Below are positions 1-8,154 of a DNA stretch of 42,841 bases, one piece after another. The stretch lies in assembly GCA_947503115.1 (NCBI GenBank), contig CANNCS010000022.1:1-42841 (forward strand), given 5' to 3'. This DNA is from an uncultured Marivita sp. GTDB taxonomy: Bacteria; Pseudomonadota; Alphaproteobacteria; Rhodobacterales; Rhodobacteraceae. Every line of letters starts with the position of its first letter. Positions within the stretch are counted from its first letter, which is position 1. The translations under genes were made by a program, and so were the position numbers. The notes under the pieces are model-generated. The model had not been told where the DNA came from. It did no database searches and saw nothing but the letters and a program-made list of their open reading frames with translations.

Positions 1-1
1 C

Positions 2-106
2 GACGCAATCCTCCATGCAGGGTGTCAGGCGTGGAACAACCTGATCGCCCTACCGGACGTCATCACGTCAATCGGAACCAGAGATTGGGCGAAAGTGGGT
101 CAATGA
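2..106 (+). pseudogene. C-terminal end of an IS630-family transposase (cut by window edge)
   Basis: An open frame enters at base 2 and stops at TGA 104-106. It encodes 34 residues that include AWNNLI and ITSIGTRDW, which match the conserved C-terminal end of IS630-type DDE transposases as I remember them. The catalytic residues would lie upstream of the window, so I cannot tell whether the gene is intact or only a remnant. The element's right inverted repeat should lie shortly after the stop, but with one end visible I could not define it. Its position just upstream of a capsule-export ATPase gene suggests that an insertion sequence sits at the edge of the capsule locus. Confidence 0.6.
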
Positions 107-384
107 TCGCAGCCCTTGGTATTATGAAGCAAATGTGTCTCCCTGCAAGATTCTTGGGCGATTAAGTCAACTCCAAAGCCCTTTCGCACAGTGGCGCCAT
201 TCAGAAGGACAAACTTGGCCAGACACGCGTCAGGACCGAATGCTCCGATACGGGATGACGGCCAAGTTTCAGAGACAATACCCGGTTTTTGCTATGGATT
301 GGCCACAATCCAGTCAAACTCGGCATCTAAACCCTTTGGAAACCAACCCGTGCAAACCCTGTACGGAGGTGACTTGAGGTTTCG
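107..384. other. Intergenic stretch between the transposase end and the capsule exporter gene
   Basis: No convincing coding sequence is visible on either strand, and no end of a KpsM-type permease can be read here. The right end of the IS630 element presumably lies in the first tens of bases. The last bases carry a ribosome binding site (GGAGGTGA at about 365-372) followed by GAGG closer to the ATG at 385. I found no strong promoter. Confidence 0.4.
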
Positions 385-1044
385 ATGCTTGAATTCGACA
401 ATGTGAGCAAATCGTTCTGGACGGGGTCGCACCGCAAGGTGATCCTGGATCGGGCGTCGTTTCGTGTTGAATTGGGGCAATCACTGGGGATTCTGGCGCC
501 CAACGGCACTGGCAAGACGACGCTGGTCAAGATGATGGCGGGTCTGGAAAAGCCCGATGAAGGCGAGATCCGCAAGACCAGCCGTGTGTCTTTTCCGTTG
601 GGCTTCATGGGGGGTGTTGTCACCAAGCATACGGCGATGGAAAACTCGCGCTTCATTGCGCGGCTCTACGGGCTCGATCCCGATTACGTGGAGGCCTATT
701 GCCGCTGGCTTTGTGATCTGGGCGAGTATTTTGACCAACCGCTCGGCACCTATTCCTCGGGCATGCGGGCACGGTTCACCTTTGCGCTGATGCTGGCGCT
801 CGATTTCGACATCTATCTCGTGGACGAGGGGATGCCGACCTATACGGATGTGGAATTCAACCGCAAGGCGGGCGACATTCTTGCCGAGCGGTTGCGCACC
901 ACAACGATGATCATCGTCTCCCACCAACCCGAAACGCTGGCGCGATTTGTCAGCAAGGCCGCTGTCCTTCGGGATGGCCAGTTGCACATGTTCGACAGCC
1001 TGGAAGAAGCGAAACAGCTCTATGACTACGAAACCCACAGCTAA
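385..1044 (+). CDS. kpsT: Capsular polysaccharide ABC exporter, ATP-binding protein (KpsT family)
   Basis: This 219-residue protein is the size of KpsT-type ATPases, which power export of capsular or similar polysaccharides across the inner membrane. The Walker A loop is APNGTGKTT (38-46), with Ala where most have Gly. The ABC signature is the KpsT-like YSSGMRAR (123-130). Walker B is IYLVDE (143-148), and the switch His is in VSHQ. It overlaps the next gene, a KpsE-like protein, by 23 bases, so the two are translationally coupled. The permease partner (KpsM) is not visible; the upstream side holds an IS630 transposase end instead. The assignment to polysaccharide export rests on the signature and the neighbour. 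Confidence 0.85.
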   Translation: MLEFDNVSKSFWTGSHRKVILDRASFRVELGQSLGILAPNGTGKTTLVKMMAGLEKPDEGEIRKTSRVSFPLGFMGGVVTKHTAMENSRFIARLYGLDPDYVEAYCRWLCDLGEYFDQPLGTYSSGMRARFTFALMLALDFDIYLVDEGMPTYTDVEFNRKAGDILAERLRTTTMIIVSHQPETLARFVSKAAVLRDGQLHMFDSLEEAKQLYDYETHS

Positions 1045-2638
1045 GCGCTTTCGCATCCGTCGCAGCGAATCGGGGCCTGGAACCGGCCAAATGGCGGCTG
1101 CCGGACATCCCGCCGCCGCCATGCCCGCATCCGAAGCGCCTCAGCCGCGCATTCAGCGCCCGGCTGATGGCGGTGTGGAACAAGCGCTCATGGCCATTCG
1201 CGAAGAAGGTCTGACCGGTCGTCAACTCCGCATGGCGCGGCGCATTGCCCAGAAGCATGGGCTTGAACCCAATACGGATTTCGAAGCGGTGTACCTGCTC
1301 CGCCTCAAGGGCATTGATCCGTTCCAACGCGAAAACGCGCTTGATCTGATGGTGCCCGCCGAAAGCACCGCGCAGGGTCAGCCCAAGGCGCGGCCTGCTG
1401 ATCGCCCGTTGGCCATACAACCGCAATTGCCGCAAACCGCACAGCAGGACAGCCAGAATCTCCCCGCCACGGATACACGCAGCCCGGCAGAGCGGCGCGC
1501 GCAAGAAGTGATGGCAATTCAGAAGGACATGGCCCGCCGCCGTCGCCGCCGGATGCGGATGCTCTTTGCGCGCCTCGCCGCCTTTGTGCTGCTGCCGACC
1601 ATCGTTGCGGGTTGGTATTTCTTCACCATCGCCACGCCGATGTACGCCTCGAAGTCCGAATTCCTCATCCTCAAGGCCGAAACCAGCAGTGGCGGCATTG
1701 GCGGCCTCTTCTCGGGCACGCAATTTGCCACCAATCAGGACGCCATCGCGGTGCAAAGCTACCTGACCTCAAAGGATGCCATGCTGCGCCTTGATGAGGA
1801 CGAAGGCTTCCAGAAGCATTTCTCGCAGCCCGACCTCGATCCATTGCGTCGGCTCGAGCCGGACGCCACTGCCGAGGACATGTACAAGCTCTACAAGAAA
1901 TACGTCCAGATCGGCTATGACCCCACCGAAGGCGTGATCCGTATGGAGGTCGCCGCCGCCAACCCCCAAGTGGCCGCTGATTTCTCCACCGCGCTCATCG
2001 GTTATGCCGAAGAACGGGTCGACAACCTGACCGCCCGCAAGCGCGTGAACGCCGTCAAGGATGCCGAACTGGGCTTGAACGAGGCCGAACAGGCCCGCCG
2101 CGTGGCGCAGGAGAAACTGGTGCGCCTCCAACAGGACAGCGCCGTTCTTGACCCCCGCGCGCGCATCGGCGCGTTGCAGGGGCGGATCGAAACAGTCGAA
2201 ACCCAGCTTCAGGAAAAGAACCTGCAATTGCAGGCGCTGATGGACAACGCCCGCCCCAACCGCAGCCGCGTCGAAGGCGTGGAGGCCGACATCCGCCGTC
2301 TTGAGGCGCTCAAGGCCGAAATCAACGCCGAGATGACCGCGCAAAGCGCAGGGGCCGGGTCGCTGGCGGAAACCGCCGTGCAGATCCAACTGGCCGAGGC
2401 GGATCTCACCACCCGCGACATGATGCTGTCAGCCGCGCTCGAACGGCTCGATCAGGCCCGCCGCGATGCAGACAGCCAGGCGCGTTACCTGACCACCTCG
2501 GTCTATCCCCTGCCCTCGCAGGACCCAAGCTACCCGCGTGCCTTTGAAAACACGCTTCTCACCTTCCTTGTCTTCTCGGGCATCTACCTGCTGATTTCCC
2601 TCACAGCCTCCATCCTCAGAGAACAGGTCGCAAATTAA
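1022..2638 (+). CDS. Capsule polysaccharide export inner-membrane protein (KpsE/Wzz-like)
   Basis: The start ATG at 1022 lies inside the end of kpsT and gives 538 residues; a longer reading from 947 would only add kpsT-antiframe residues. The first 175 residues are a soluble extension rich in Pro, Ala and Gln. A basic stretch (RRRRRRMR) precedes membrane segment 1 at about 180-203. A large periplasmic part with long heptad-like helices (about 340-480) follows, then membrane segment 2 at about 511-533. The two-TM, coiled-coil layout is that of KpsE/polysaccharide co-polymerase proteins, which link the inner-membrane exporter to the outer-membrane channel. The soluble N-terminal extension is longer than in E. 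coli KpsE. Co-transcribed with kpsT. Confidence 0.78.
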   Translation: MTTKPTAKRFRIRRSESGPGTGQMAAAGHPAAAMPASEAPQPRIQRPADGGVEQALMAIREEGLTGRQLRMARRIAQKHGLEPNTDFEAVYLLRLKGIDPFQRENALDLMVPAESTAQGQPKARPADRPLAIQPQLPQTAQQDSQNLPATDTRSPAERRAQEVMAIQKDMARRRRRRMRMLFARLAAFVLLPTIVAGWYFFTIATPMYASKSEFLILKAETSSGGIGGLFSGTQFATNQDAIAVQSYLTSKDAMLRLDEDEGFQKHFSQPDLDPLRRLEPDATAEDMYKLYKKYVQIGYDPTEGVIRMEVAAANPQVAADFSTALIGYAEERVDNLTARKRVNAVKDAELGLNEAEQARRVAQEKLVRLQQDSAVLDPRARIGALQGRIETVETQLQEKNLQLQALMDNARPNRSRVEGVEADIRRLEALKAEINAEMTAQSAGAGSLAETAVQIQLAEADLTTRDMMLSAALERLDQARRDADSQARYLTTSVYPLPSQDPSYPRAFENTLLTFLVFSGIYLLISLTASILREQVAN

Positions 2639-2687
2639 AGCAGCAACGCAGCAACGCCCTGAATGCTGCAAGCGCAAACTGCCACAG

Positions 2688-2716
2688 GTGACAACCTCAA
2701 TCGCGCGCCCTATAAG
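2688..2716 (+). promoter_or_regulatory. Predicted sigma-70-type promoter of the pyrophosphatase gene
   Basis: GTGACA (2688-2693) and TATAAG (2711-2716) are separated by 17 bases, each matching consensus at five of six positions. Transcription would start near 2723, about 30 bases before the ATG at 2753. The -10 box overlaps an inverted repeat at 2701-2724. Confidence 0.6.
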
Positions 2717-2724
2717 GCGCGCGA
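2701..2724. repeat. Inverted repeat over the pyrophosphatase promoter
   Basis: Arms TCGCGCGCC (2701-2709) and GGCGCGCGA (2716-2724) are perfectly complementary and separated by CTATAA. There is no T-run after it, so it is a poor terminator for the upstream capsule genes. It spans the -10 box, which would suit an operator, though this is inference. Confidence 0.5.
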
Positions 2725-2752
2725 CTTGATTTTGGCAGCGCAGAGGCCCGAC

Positions 2753-3673
2753 ATGACAACCCTCGTATTCGGACATAAATCCCCAGACACCGACAGCACC
2801 GGCAGCCCGATCATCTGGGCGTGGTATCTCAACCAGATCAAGGGCGAGGACGCCAAGCCAGTTCTGCTGGGTGAACCCAACACCGAAGCAGCGTTCGTGA
2901 TCGACCACTGGAAACTCGACAAGCCCGAGATCATCTCGACAGTTGACGCCGACCAGGCCGTCGTCATCGTCGACACCAACAACCCCGCCGAACTGCCCGA
3001 TGCAATCAACAGCGCCGACATCCGCGCCATCATTGACCACCACAAGCTGGTTGGCGGTCTGGAAACCAAAGGCCCGATCGACATCCGCATCGAACCCGTC
3101 GCCTGCACCGCAACCATCATGTGGAAGATGATCGGTGACGACCTCGCCCAAGCTCCGCGCGGCATCAAGGGCGCGATGCTGTCGTGCATCCTCAGCGACA
3201 CGCTGGAATTCCGCTCGCCGACCACAACGCAGGAAGACAAAGCCGTCGCTCACGCGCTGGCAGAAGACCTTGGCGTGTCGATCCCTGACTTCGCCGCCGA
3301 AATGTTCGCTGCGAAATCCGATGTCTCTGCCTTCTCCGACGCCGAGCTCCTGCGCATGGACAGCAAGGAATACCCGGTCGAAGGCACCAAGTTCCGCGTG
3401 TCGGTTCTGGAAACCACTTCGCCGAAAATCGTGCTCGACCGCAAGGACAGACTGATGGCCACCATGACCGACGTGGCAGCCGAAGACGGTGTCGATCAGG
3501 TGATCCTCTTCGTCGTCGACATCCTGAACGAGGAATCGACCCTGCTGGTCCCGAATGATCTGGTCAAAACCCTGGCTGAGAAAAGCTTTGGCGCGACCGT
3601 GTCCGGCGATACCGTCGTTCTCCCCGGCGTCGTGAGCCGCAAAAAGCAGATCATCCCGAACCTCAAGCTCTGA
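2753..3673 (+). CDS. ppaC: Manganese-dependent inorganic pyrophosphatase (family II, DHH)
   Basis: Hydrolyses pyrophosphate to two phosphates in the cytoplasm, pulling biosynthetic reactions forward. All metal-site motifs of family II are present: GHKSPDTDS with H8, D12 and D14; VDTNN with D74; the DHH motif with H96 and H97; and D149 in SDTLEF. The C-terminal substrate-binding motif SRKKQ starts at residue 295. There is no CBS/DRTGG regulatory insert, and 306 residues is the usual short form. The ATG at 2753 was chosen because the family N-terminus begins there and a promoter lies just upstream; a longer reading from 2663 would start upstream of that promoter. Confidence 0.93.
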   Translation: MTTLVFGHKSPDTDSTGSPIIWAWYLNQIKGEDAKPVLLGEPNTEAAFVIDHWKLDKPEIISTVDADQAVVIVDTNNPAELPDAINSADIRAIIDHHKLVGGLETKGPIDIRIEPVACTATIMWKMIGDDLAQAPRGIKGAMLSCILSDTLEFRSPTTTQEDKAVAHALAEDLGVSIPDFAAEMFAAKSDVSAFSDAELLRMDSKEYPVEGTKFRVSVLETTSPKIVLDRKDRLMATMTDVAAEDGVDQVILFVVDILNEESTLLVPNDLVKTLAEKSFGATVSGDTVVLPGVVSRKKQIIPNLKL

Positions 3674-3684
3674 TCCGGCAAACG

Positions 3685-3969
3685 ATGCCGCTGACACCCA
3701 CAATGTCAGGGCTCATCCTCGGATGCGGGGCCATTGTATTTGTCAACGGCCTCGCTTTTTTGATGTTCCGCATCGACAAGGACCGCGCCATTCAAGGCGA
3801 ATGGCGTGTGTCCGAATCCACCCTCCTCATCCTCGCCTTTATAGGCGGCTGGTTTGGAGCCAAGGCGGCACAACGCCGTTTCCGGCACAAGACCCGGAAA
3901 GAACCGTTCCGTACATTCCTGAACCTGATCCCGGCTTTGTGGCTGCTATTGGCCATGGTCGTCGCGTAG
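3685..3969 (+). CDS. DUF1294 family small membrane protein
   Basis: A 94-residue protein with three hydrophobic segments (about 7-27, 46-61 and 78-93). The motif GGWFGAKAAQRRFRHKTRKEPFR is split here as GGWFGAKAAQ (54-63) followed by RFRHKTRKEPFR, and it is the hallmark of DUF1294 inner-membrane proteins, whose function is not known. It begins 11 bases after the pyrophosphatase stop and probably shares its transcript. No good ribosome binding site is visible before the ATG at 3685; the in-frame ATG at 3703 is an alternative. Confidence 0.75.
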   Translation: MPLTPTMSGLILGCGAIVFVNGLAFLMFRIDKDRAIQGEWRVSESTLLILAFIGGWFGAKAAQRRFRHKTRKEPFRTFLNLIPALWLLLAMVVA

Positions 3970-4092
3970 GAGGGCGATGTCCTGAACCGGCCTGTGTTCT
4001 TCCGCACCCAATGACGAAGTTTGCCGGCCTCGGCTGGCAATCACCCCCAGTTCGGGCGATACGTGGCACAAACCGCGTCAATCAGGTGCCCC

Positions 4093-4965
4093 ATGACCCA
4101 GATCATCCCTTCCCTCGCTGACATCGCCAACCGCTACGACGTGCTGCTCGTCGATCTCTGGGGCTGTGTGCACAACGGCGTCACCGCACATGACGAAGCG
4201 ATCGCGGCCTTACGGGGCTTCAAACAGGGCGGCGGCTCAGTGGTTTTGCTCACCAACGCCCCTCGGTCGCGCCACGAAGTGGCCAAGCAGCTCAAGCGCC
4301 TAAACGTGCCAGAAGATTGCTACGACAGCATCGCCACCAGCGGCGACAGTGCCCGCGCCGCAATGTTCCGAGGTGCAGTGGGCGAAAAGGTCTGGTTCAT
4401 GGGGCAACCCTTTGACGAAACCTTCTTTGATCCGATGGAGCTGATCGACAACCCGGTGGCCATCCAGCGGGTCGAATTGGAAGACGCCGACGGTATTGTC
4501 TGCTGCGGTCCCTTTGATCCCTACGCGGATCCGTCGGTGAACCGGCCTCAATTCCTGTATGCCAAGCAGAAAGGCCTCAAACTACTGTGCGCCAATCCCG
4601 ACATCGTGGTCGATCGTGGCGAAAAACGCGAATGGTGCGCTGGTGCGCTGGCGGCGCTCTATACCGAGATGGGCGGCGAAAGCTTGTATTTCGGCAAGCC
4701 GCACCCGCCGATCTACGACCTTGCCCGCCGCCGCATTGCCGCACTTGGGCTGGACGTCGATCCAAGCCGCATTCTGGCCATTGGCGACGGGGCCCACACC
4801 GACATTGACGGGGCGATGGGCGAGGATATCGATTCCCTCTTTATTACCGGTGGCCTGGCAGCATCTGAGACAAAAACGTCGCACCAACCAGACGCAGATG
4901 CGTTAACCGCCTATCTTACAAAGGAAAATGCGGCGCCGACCTATTCCATCGGACAACTTCGCTGA
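4093..4965 (+). CDS. HAD-superfamily phosphatase, class IIA (TIGR01459 type)
   Basis: A 290-residue HAD hydrolase of the NagD-like class IIA. The nucleophile motif is LLVDLWGCVHNG near the N-terminus, motif II is LLTNAPRS, FGKPHPPIYDLA supplies the Lys, and IGDGAHTDIDGA is the metal-binding motif. The D-x-W-G-x-x-H-x-G start is typical of the alphaproteobacterial TIGR01459 subgroup. Its substrate is unknown; sugar or nucleotide phosphates are usual for the class. The ATG at 4093 is preceded by AGGTG and starts where the family starts; the longer reading from 4021 is unlikely. Confidence 0.85.
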   Translation: MTQIIPSLADIANRYDVLLVDLWGCVHNGVTAHDEAIAALRGFKQGGGSVVLLTNAPRSRHEVAKQLKRLNVPEDCYDSIATSGDSARAAMFRGAVGEKVWFMGQPFDETFFDPMELIDNPVAIQRVELEDADGIVCCGPFDPYADPSVNRPQFLYAKQKGLKLLCANPDIVVDRGEKREWCAGALAALYTEMGGESLYFGKPHPPIYDLARRRIAALGLDVDPSRILAIGDGAHTDIDGAMGEDIDSLFITGGLAASETKTSHQPDADALTAYLTKENAAPTYSIGQLR

Positions 4966-5069
4966 CGCAGATTTTGCTTGCTTTTCTGCGGCTGCAAAGT
5001 AATAAAGTTGCCAAATCGGGCATCTGACTTAGCTATTTATTACCTTGTCGCCTGTGAGTGGAGTGCGAA

Positions 5070-5513
5070 ATGTTGGACAACCTGCCACGCGGAACAATCT
5101 GCATCGAAGACATCGAAATGGGGATGTCGCGCCACCTGCGCAAACAGGTGACCGATCAGGACATTGAAATGTTCGCGCAAGTCTCGACCGACCGGAACCC
5201 GGTCCATCTTGACGACGATTACGCGCAAGACACCATTTTCGAAGGCCGCATCGCGCATGGGATGCTGACTGCCGGGCTGATCTCGGCCGTCATCGGCGAA
5301 CAGCTTCCCGGACATGGCACGGTCTATATGGGTCAGACCCTCAAGTTTCTCGCCCCCGTGCGCCCCGGTGACATGGTCTATGCCGAGGTCAAAGTCGTCG
5401 ATATCGACTTCGCCAAACGGCGCGTTACTCTGGATTGCCATTGCTCGGTTGATGGCAAGAAGGTGCTGATCGGTGAGGCCAAGGTGCTCGCGCCCTCGCG
5501 CAAATTCGACTGA
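5070..5513 (+). CDS. MaoC-family (R)-specific enoyl-CoA hydratase
   Basis: A single hot-dog-fold domain of 147 residues. The hydratase signature is clear: the catalytic Asp and His lie in DRNPVHLDDDYA, followed by FEGRIAHGMLTAGLIS. Proteins of this type hydrate trans-2-enoyl-CoA to (R)-3-hydroxyacyl-CoA for polyhydroxyalkanoate synthesis or fatty acid oxidation; the exact substrate cannot be read. The ATG at 5070 has GGAG six bases upstream; an in-frame GTG at 5058 is an alternative. It appears to be a single-gene unit ended by the hairpin at 5527-5548. Confidence 0.88.
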   Translation: MLDNLPRGTICIEDIEMGMSRHLRKQVTDQDIEMFAQVSTDRNPVHLDDDYAQDTIFEGRIAHGMLTAGLISAVIGEQLPGHGTVYMGQTLKFLAPVRPGDMVYAEVKVVDIDFAKRRVTLDCHCSVDGKKVLIGEAKVLAPSRKFD

Positions 5514-5526
5514 CCCTAACACGGGT

Positions 5527-5558
5527 GAGGATGCGTCAGCGCATCCTCGATTTTCCTT
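5527..5558 (+). terminator. Rho-independent-type terminator after the MaoC gene
   Basis: Stem GAGGATGCG / CGCATCCTC (nine perfect pairs, 5527-5535 and 5540-5548) with loop TCAG, followed by a T-rich tail (TTTTCCTTT, 5551-5559). It lies 14 bases after the stop codon. Confidence 0.7.
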
Positions 5559-5630
5559 TGACGGAAAAACGCTCCCGCCAGACCTGAGCGGGGATTGCAA
5601 CCCCCCCACGCGCCAGCTAGTCCTCTGCGC

Positions 5631-6563
5631 ATGAAGATCGTGCGGGACTATCAATTCGTCGCGAAGGCCGACAAAGGGGCAACCGTTGCCATCGGCAATT
5701 TCGACGGCGTGCATTCTGGCCATCAGGCCGTGATCAAACTGGCACGCGACGCAGTGCCCGATGCGACTTTGGGTGTTGTCACATTCGAACCGCATCCCCG
5801 CGAATACTTCGCACCTGACGCCCCCCCCTTTCGACTGATGAACACCAAGGCGCGGGCAACCCGGCTGCGCAAGCTTGGGGTCGATGTTCTGTACGAGTTG
5901 AACTTCAACAGCCAACTTGCAGCACTGACCCCGGAAGGTTTCGCAGAGAACGTGATTTCCAACGGGCTAGGGCTTCGTCACGTCGTGGTCGGCGAGGATT
6001 TCTGCTTCGGCAAAGGCCGTGCCGGGAATGTGGACGACCTCAAGCGCTTCGGGGCCGAGTTGGGCTTTGGCGTGACCGTGGCCGAGTTGGTGACCGCCAC
6101 TTCAGGCGCGGTGTCCTCGACCGCGATCCGCACTGCGCTGTCCGAAGGTGATCCACGGCTGGCCGCTGACATGCTGGGCCATTGGCACCGCATCGAAAGC
6201 GAAGTCATCGGCGGCGAACAGCGCGGGCGTGAATTGGGCTATCCCACTGCAAACATGTCGATAGACGGTCTGCACCCACCAAAATTCGGCGTCTACGCCG
6301 TTTTGGTCGATGTGCTTGATGGTCCCCATGCCGGTGCCTACCACGGTGCCGCGTCCATCGGTGTCCGCCCTATGTTTGGCGAAAACCGCGCCAATCTGGA
6401 AACCTTTATCTTCGACTTCACAGGCGATCTCTACGGGGCCACGGTTTCGGTTGCTTTGGTTGCCTTCCTGCGGCCCGAGTTGAAATTTGACAGCCTTGAG
6501 GCGCTGATTACGCAGATGGATGCCGACTGCGCTGAGGCCCGCGCCATCCTGACCGCGTTATGA
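5631..6563 (+). CDS. ribF: Bifunctional riboflavin kinase / FAD synthetase
   Basis: Makes FMN from riboflavin and then FAD. The N-terminal adenylyltransferase half shows GNFDGVHSGHQ, FEPHPREYF, GEDFCFGKGRAG and SSTAIR. The C-terminal kinase half shows GRELGYPTANM and IGVRPMFGENRANLETFIFD. Its 310 residues match the usual length. The ATG at 5631 was preferred to the upstream TTG at 5595 because the conserved protein begins with MKIVRDY-like sequence. It is the first gene of an operon: its stop overlaps the next ATG (ATGA at 6560). Confidence 0.95.
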   Translation: MKIVRDYQFVAKADKGATVAIGNFDGVHSGHQAVIKLARDAVPDATLGVVTFEPHPREYFAPDAPPFRLMNTKARATRLRKLGVDVLYELNFNSQLAALTPEGFAENVISNGLGLRHVVVGEDFCFGKGRAGNVDDLKRFGAELGFGVTVAELVTATSGAVSSTAIRTALSEGDPRLAADMLGHWHRIESEVIGGEQRGRELGYPTANMSIDGLHPPKFGVYAVLVDVLDGPHAGAYHGAASIGVRPMFGENRANLETFIFDFTGDLYGATVSVALVAFLRPELKFDSLEALITQMDADCAEARAILTAL

Positions 6564-7033
6564 CCAAAGACCCGATTGATCGCACAGGTCTTGGCCACCG
6601 ATTCTGGGAACGCAAAGCCCTGACCGATCTCAATCCGCAGGAATGGGAAGCCTTGTGTGATGGCTGCGGCAAGTGCTGTCTCAACAAGCTCGAGGACGAA
6701 GACACCGGCCATGTGGAACTGACCCGCGTGGCCTGCCGGTTGTTCGACGACGCCACCTGTCGCTGTGCGCAATACGAGATCCGGCACCAGTTCGTGCCAG
6801 AATGTATCGTTTTGAAACCGTCGAATATCGACGGCCACGCCTATTGGATGCCCAAGACCTGCGCCTATCGGCTGCTGTGGGAGGGCAAACCGCTTTTTGA
6901 CTGGCATCCGCTCATTTCGGGCACGCCGGACTCTGTACATGACGCGGGGATTTCGATGCGAAACGCCACTGTCGCCGAATTCGAAGTTGATGAAGACGAT
7001 TGGGAAGATCACATCATCGAGGAGCCGACCTGA
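6560..7033 (+). CDS. YcgN-family (UPF0260) cysteine-cluster protein
   Basis: A 157-residue cytoplasmic protein with the family's cysteine pattern: C33, C36, C39 and C40 (CDGCGKCC), then C59, C67, C69, C82 and C101. Such clusters suggest bound metal or an iron-sulfur centre, but the function of the family is not established. The acidic C-terminus (VDEDDWEDHIIEE) is also typical. It overlaps ribF by 4 bases and the aldolase gene by 1 base, so all three are translationally coupled. Confidence 0.85.
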   Translation: MTKDPIDRTGLGHRFWERKALTDLNPQEWEALCDGCGKCCLNKLEDEDTGHVELTRVACRLFDDATCRCAQYEIRHQFVPECIVLKPSNIDGHAYWMPKTCAYRLLWEGKPLFDWHPLISGTPDSVHDAGISMRNATVAEFEVDEDDWEDHIIEEPT

Positions 7034-8082
7034 TGTTTTTTGCCTCTGACAACAGCGGACCCGTGCCGCAGGCCGTTCTTGACGTTCTGGCCGAAGCCAA
7101 TCAGGGCCATGTGATGGGCTATGGCGCTGACCCCATGATGGATGAGGTACGCCAGCGCATCCGCGATCTGTTCGAAGCACCCGATGCCGCAGTCTATCTG
7201 GCCGCCACCGGAACGGCAGCCAACGCCCTTGCGCTCGCGACGATGATCGAGCCGTTCGACACGGTGTTCTGCACACCGATGGCACATATCGAAGAGGACG
7301 AGTGTAACGCGCCCGAGTTCTACACTGGTGGCGCGAAGCTGACGCTGGTGCATGGGGCAGACCGAATGACACCCGAAGCGTTGACCCGAGCTATCGAAAG
7401 CCAAGGCAACCGAGGTGTTCACGGCCCGCGTCGCGGTGCGGTCTCAATCACGCAGGTGACCGAGGTCGGTAACGTCTACACATTGGCCGAGCTGAAGGCG
7501 CTGTGTGACGTCGCCAAATCGTATGACTTGCCGGTGCATCTTGATGGTGCACGGTTCGCCAATGCGGCAGTGGCCTTGGGTTGCACGCCCGCCGAGATGT
7601 CGTGGAAGCTCGGTGTCGATGTTGCGGTGTTCGGCGGCACTAAAAACGGTCTTATGGGCGTCGAGGCCGTGGTGTTCTTCGACCCAAGAAAAGCGTGGGA
7701 ATTCGAACTGCGCCGCAAACGGGGCGGGCATCTGTTTTCAAAGCACCGTTACCTGTCGGCACAGATGGCAGCCTATCTGCGTGATGACCTGTGGAAAGAC
7801 CTTGCACAGCGTGCCAACGCAAAGACGGCGCATCTGTTGGACGGGTTGCGCAAACGCAATGATTTGCAAATCGTGAATGACGTCACCGCCAACATGATCT
7901 TCTTCCAAGCCCCCCGTGCCCTGCACCAGATGCTTCAGGCAAGTGGGGCGCAGTATCATGTGTCTGGAGGAGATCTGGCCGATGGGCCACCTGATGCTCT
8001 GCTGACTGGGCGTCTGGTCTGCGACTGGTCGCTGCCAGACAGCGAGATAGACCGCTTTGTTTCTCTGCTGGACGCTGCATAA
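7033..8082 (+). CDS. Low-specificity threonine aldolase-type PLP enzyme
   Basis: A fold-type I PLP enzyme of 349 residues in the beta-eliminating lyase/threonine aldolase family, which splits threonine or allo-threonine into glycine and acetaldehyde. Visible are FASDNSGP at the N-terminus, the HLDGARF motif (169-175) with the PLP-binding Asp, and FGGTKNG with the PLP lysine K204. The ATG at 7033 shares its A with the preceding stop and has GAGGAG about eight bases upstream; an in-frame GTG at 7000 is an unlikely start. Last gene of the ribF operon, closed by a strong hairpin. Confidence 0.88.
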   Translation: MFFASDNSGPVPQAVLDVLAEANQGHVMGYGADPMMDEVRQRIRDLFEAPDAAVYLAATGTAANALALATMIEPFDTVFCTPMAHIEEDECNAPEFYTGGAKLTLVHGADRMTPEALTRAIESQGNRGVHGPRRGAVSITQVTEVGNVYTLAELKALCDVAKSYDLPVHLDGARFANAAVALGCTPAEMSWKLGVDVAVFGGTKNGLMGVEAVVFFDPRKAWEFELRRKRGGHLFSKHRYLSAQMAAYLRDDLWKDLAQRANAKTAHLLDGLRKRNDLQIVNDVTANMIFFQAPRALHQMLQASGAQYHVSGGDLADGPPDALLTGRLVCDWSLPDSEIDRFVSLLDAA

Positions 8083-8085
8083 GAA

Positions 8086-8109
8086 AAGGGCTCCCAACTG
8101 GGAGCCCTT
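8086..8109. terminator. Hairpin between convergent aldolase and hspQ genes
   Basis: Ten perfect pairs, AAGGGCTCCC / GGGAGCCCTT, around loop AACT, starting four bases after the aldolase stop. The A at one end and T at the other make it usable in both directions, although no long T-run follows on the plus strand. Confidence 0.65.
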
Positions 8110-8131
8110 ACTCGTTACATGTGGCAAACTA

Positions 8132-8147
8132 AGAGAGAGAGAGAGAG
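8132..8147. repeat. AG dinucleotide microsatellite
   Basis: Eight consecutive AG units lie between the hairpin at 8086-8109 and the end of hspQ. It is 7 bases beyond the hspQ stop, so a change in length would alter only the 3' untranslated region. Confidence 0.75.
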
Positions 8148-8154
8148 TATTCGA

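Noticed and set aside
385-2638. A complete capsule export and synthesis locus
   Set aside because: Only the ATPase and the KpsE-like protein are present; the next gene is an unrelated pyrophosphatase, so completeness is not claimed.
2429-3703. A 424-codon open frame on the minus strand
   Set aside because: Antisense to the pyrophosphatase gene, which has every catalytic motif; the product is low-complexity Val/Asp/Gly sequence.
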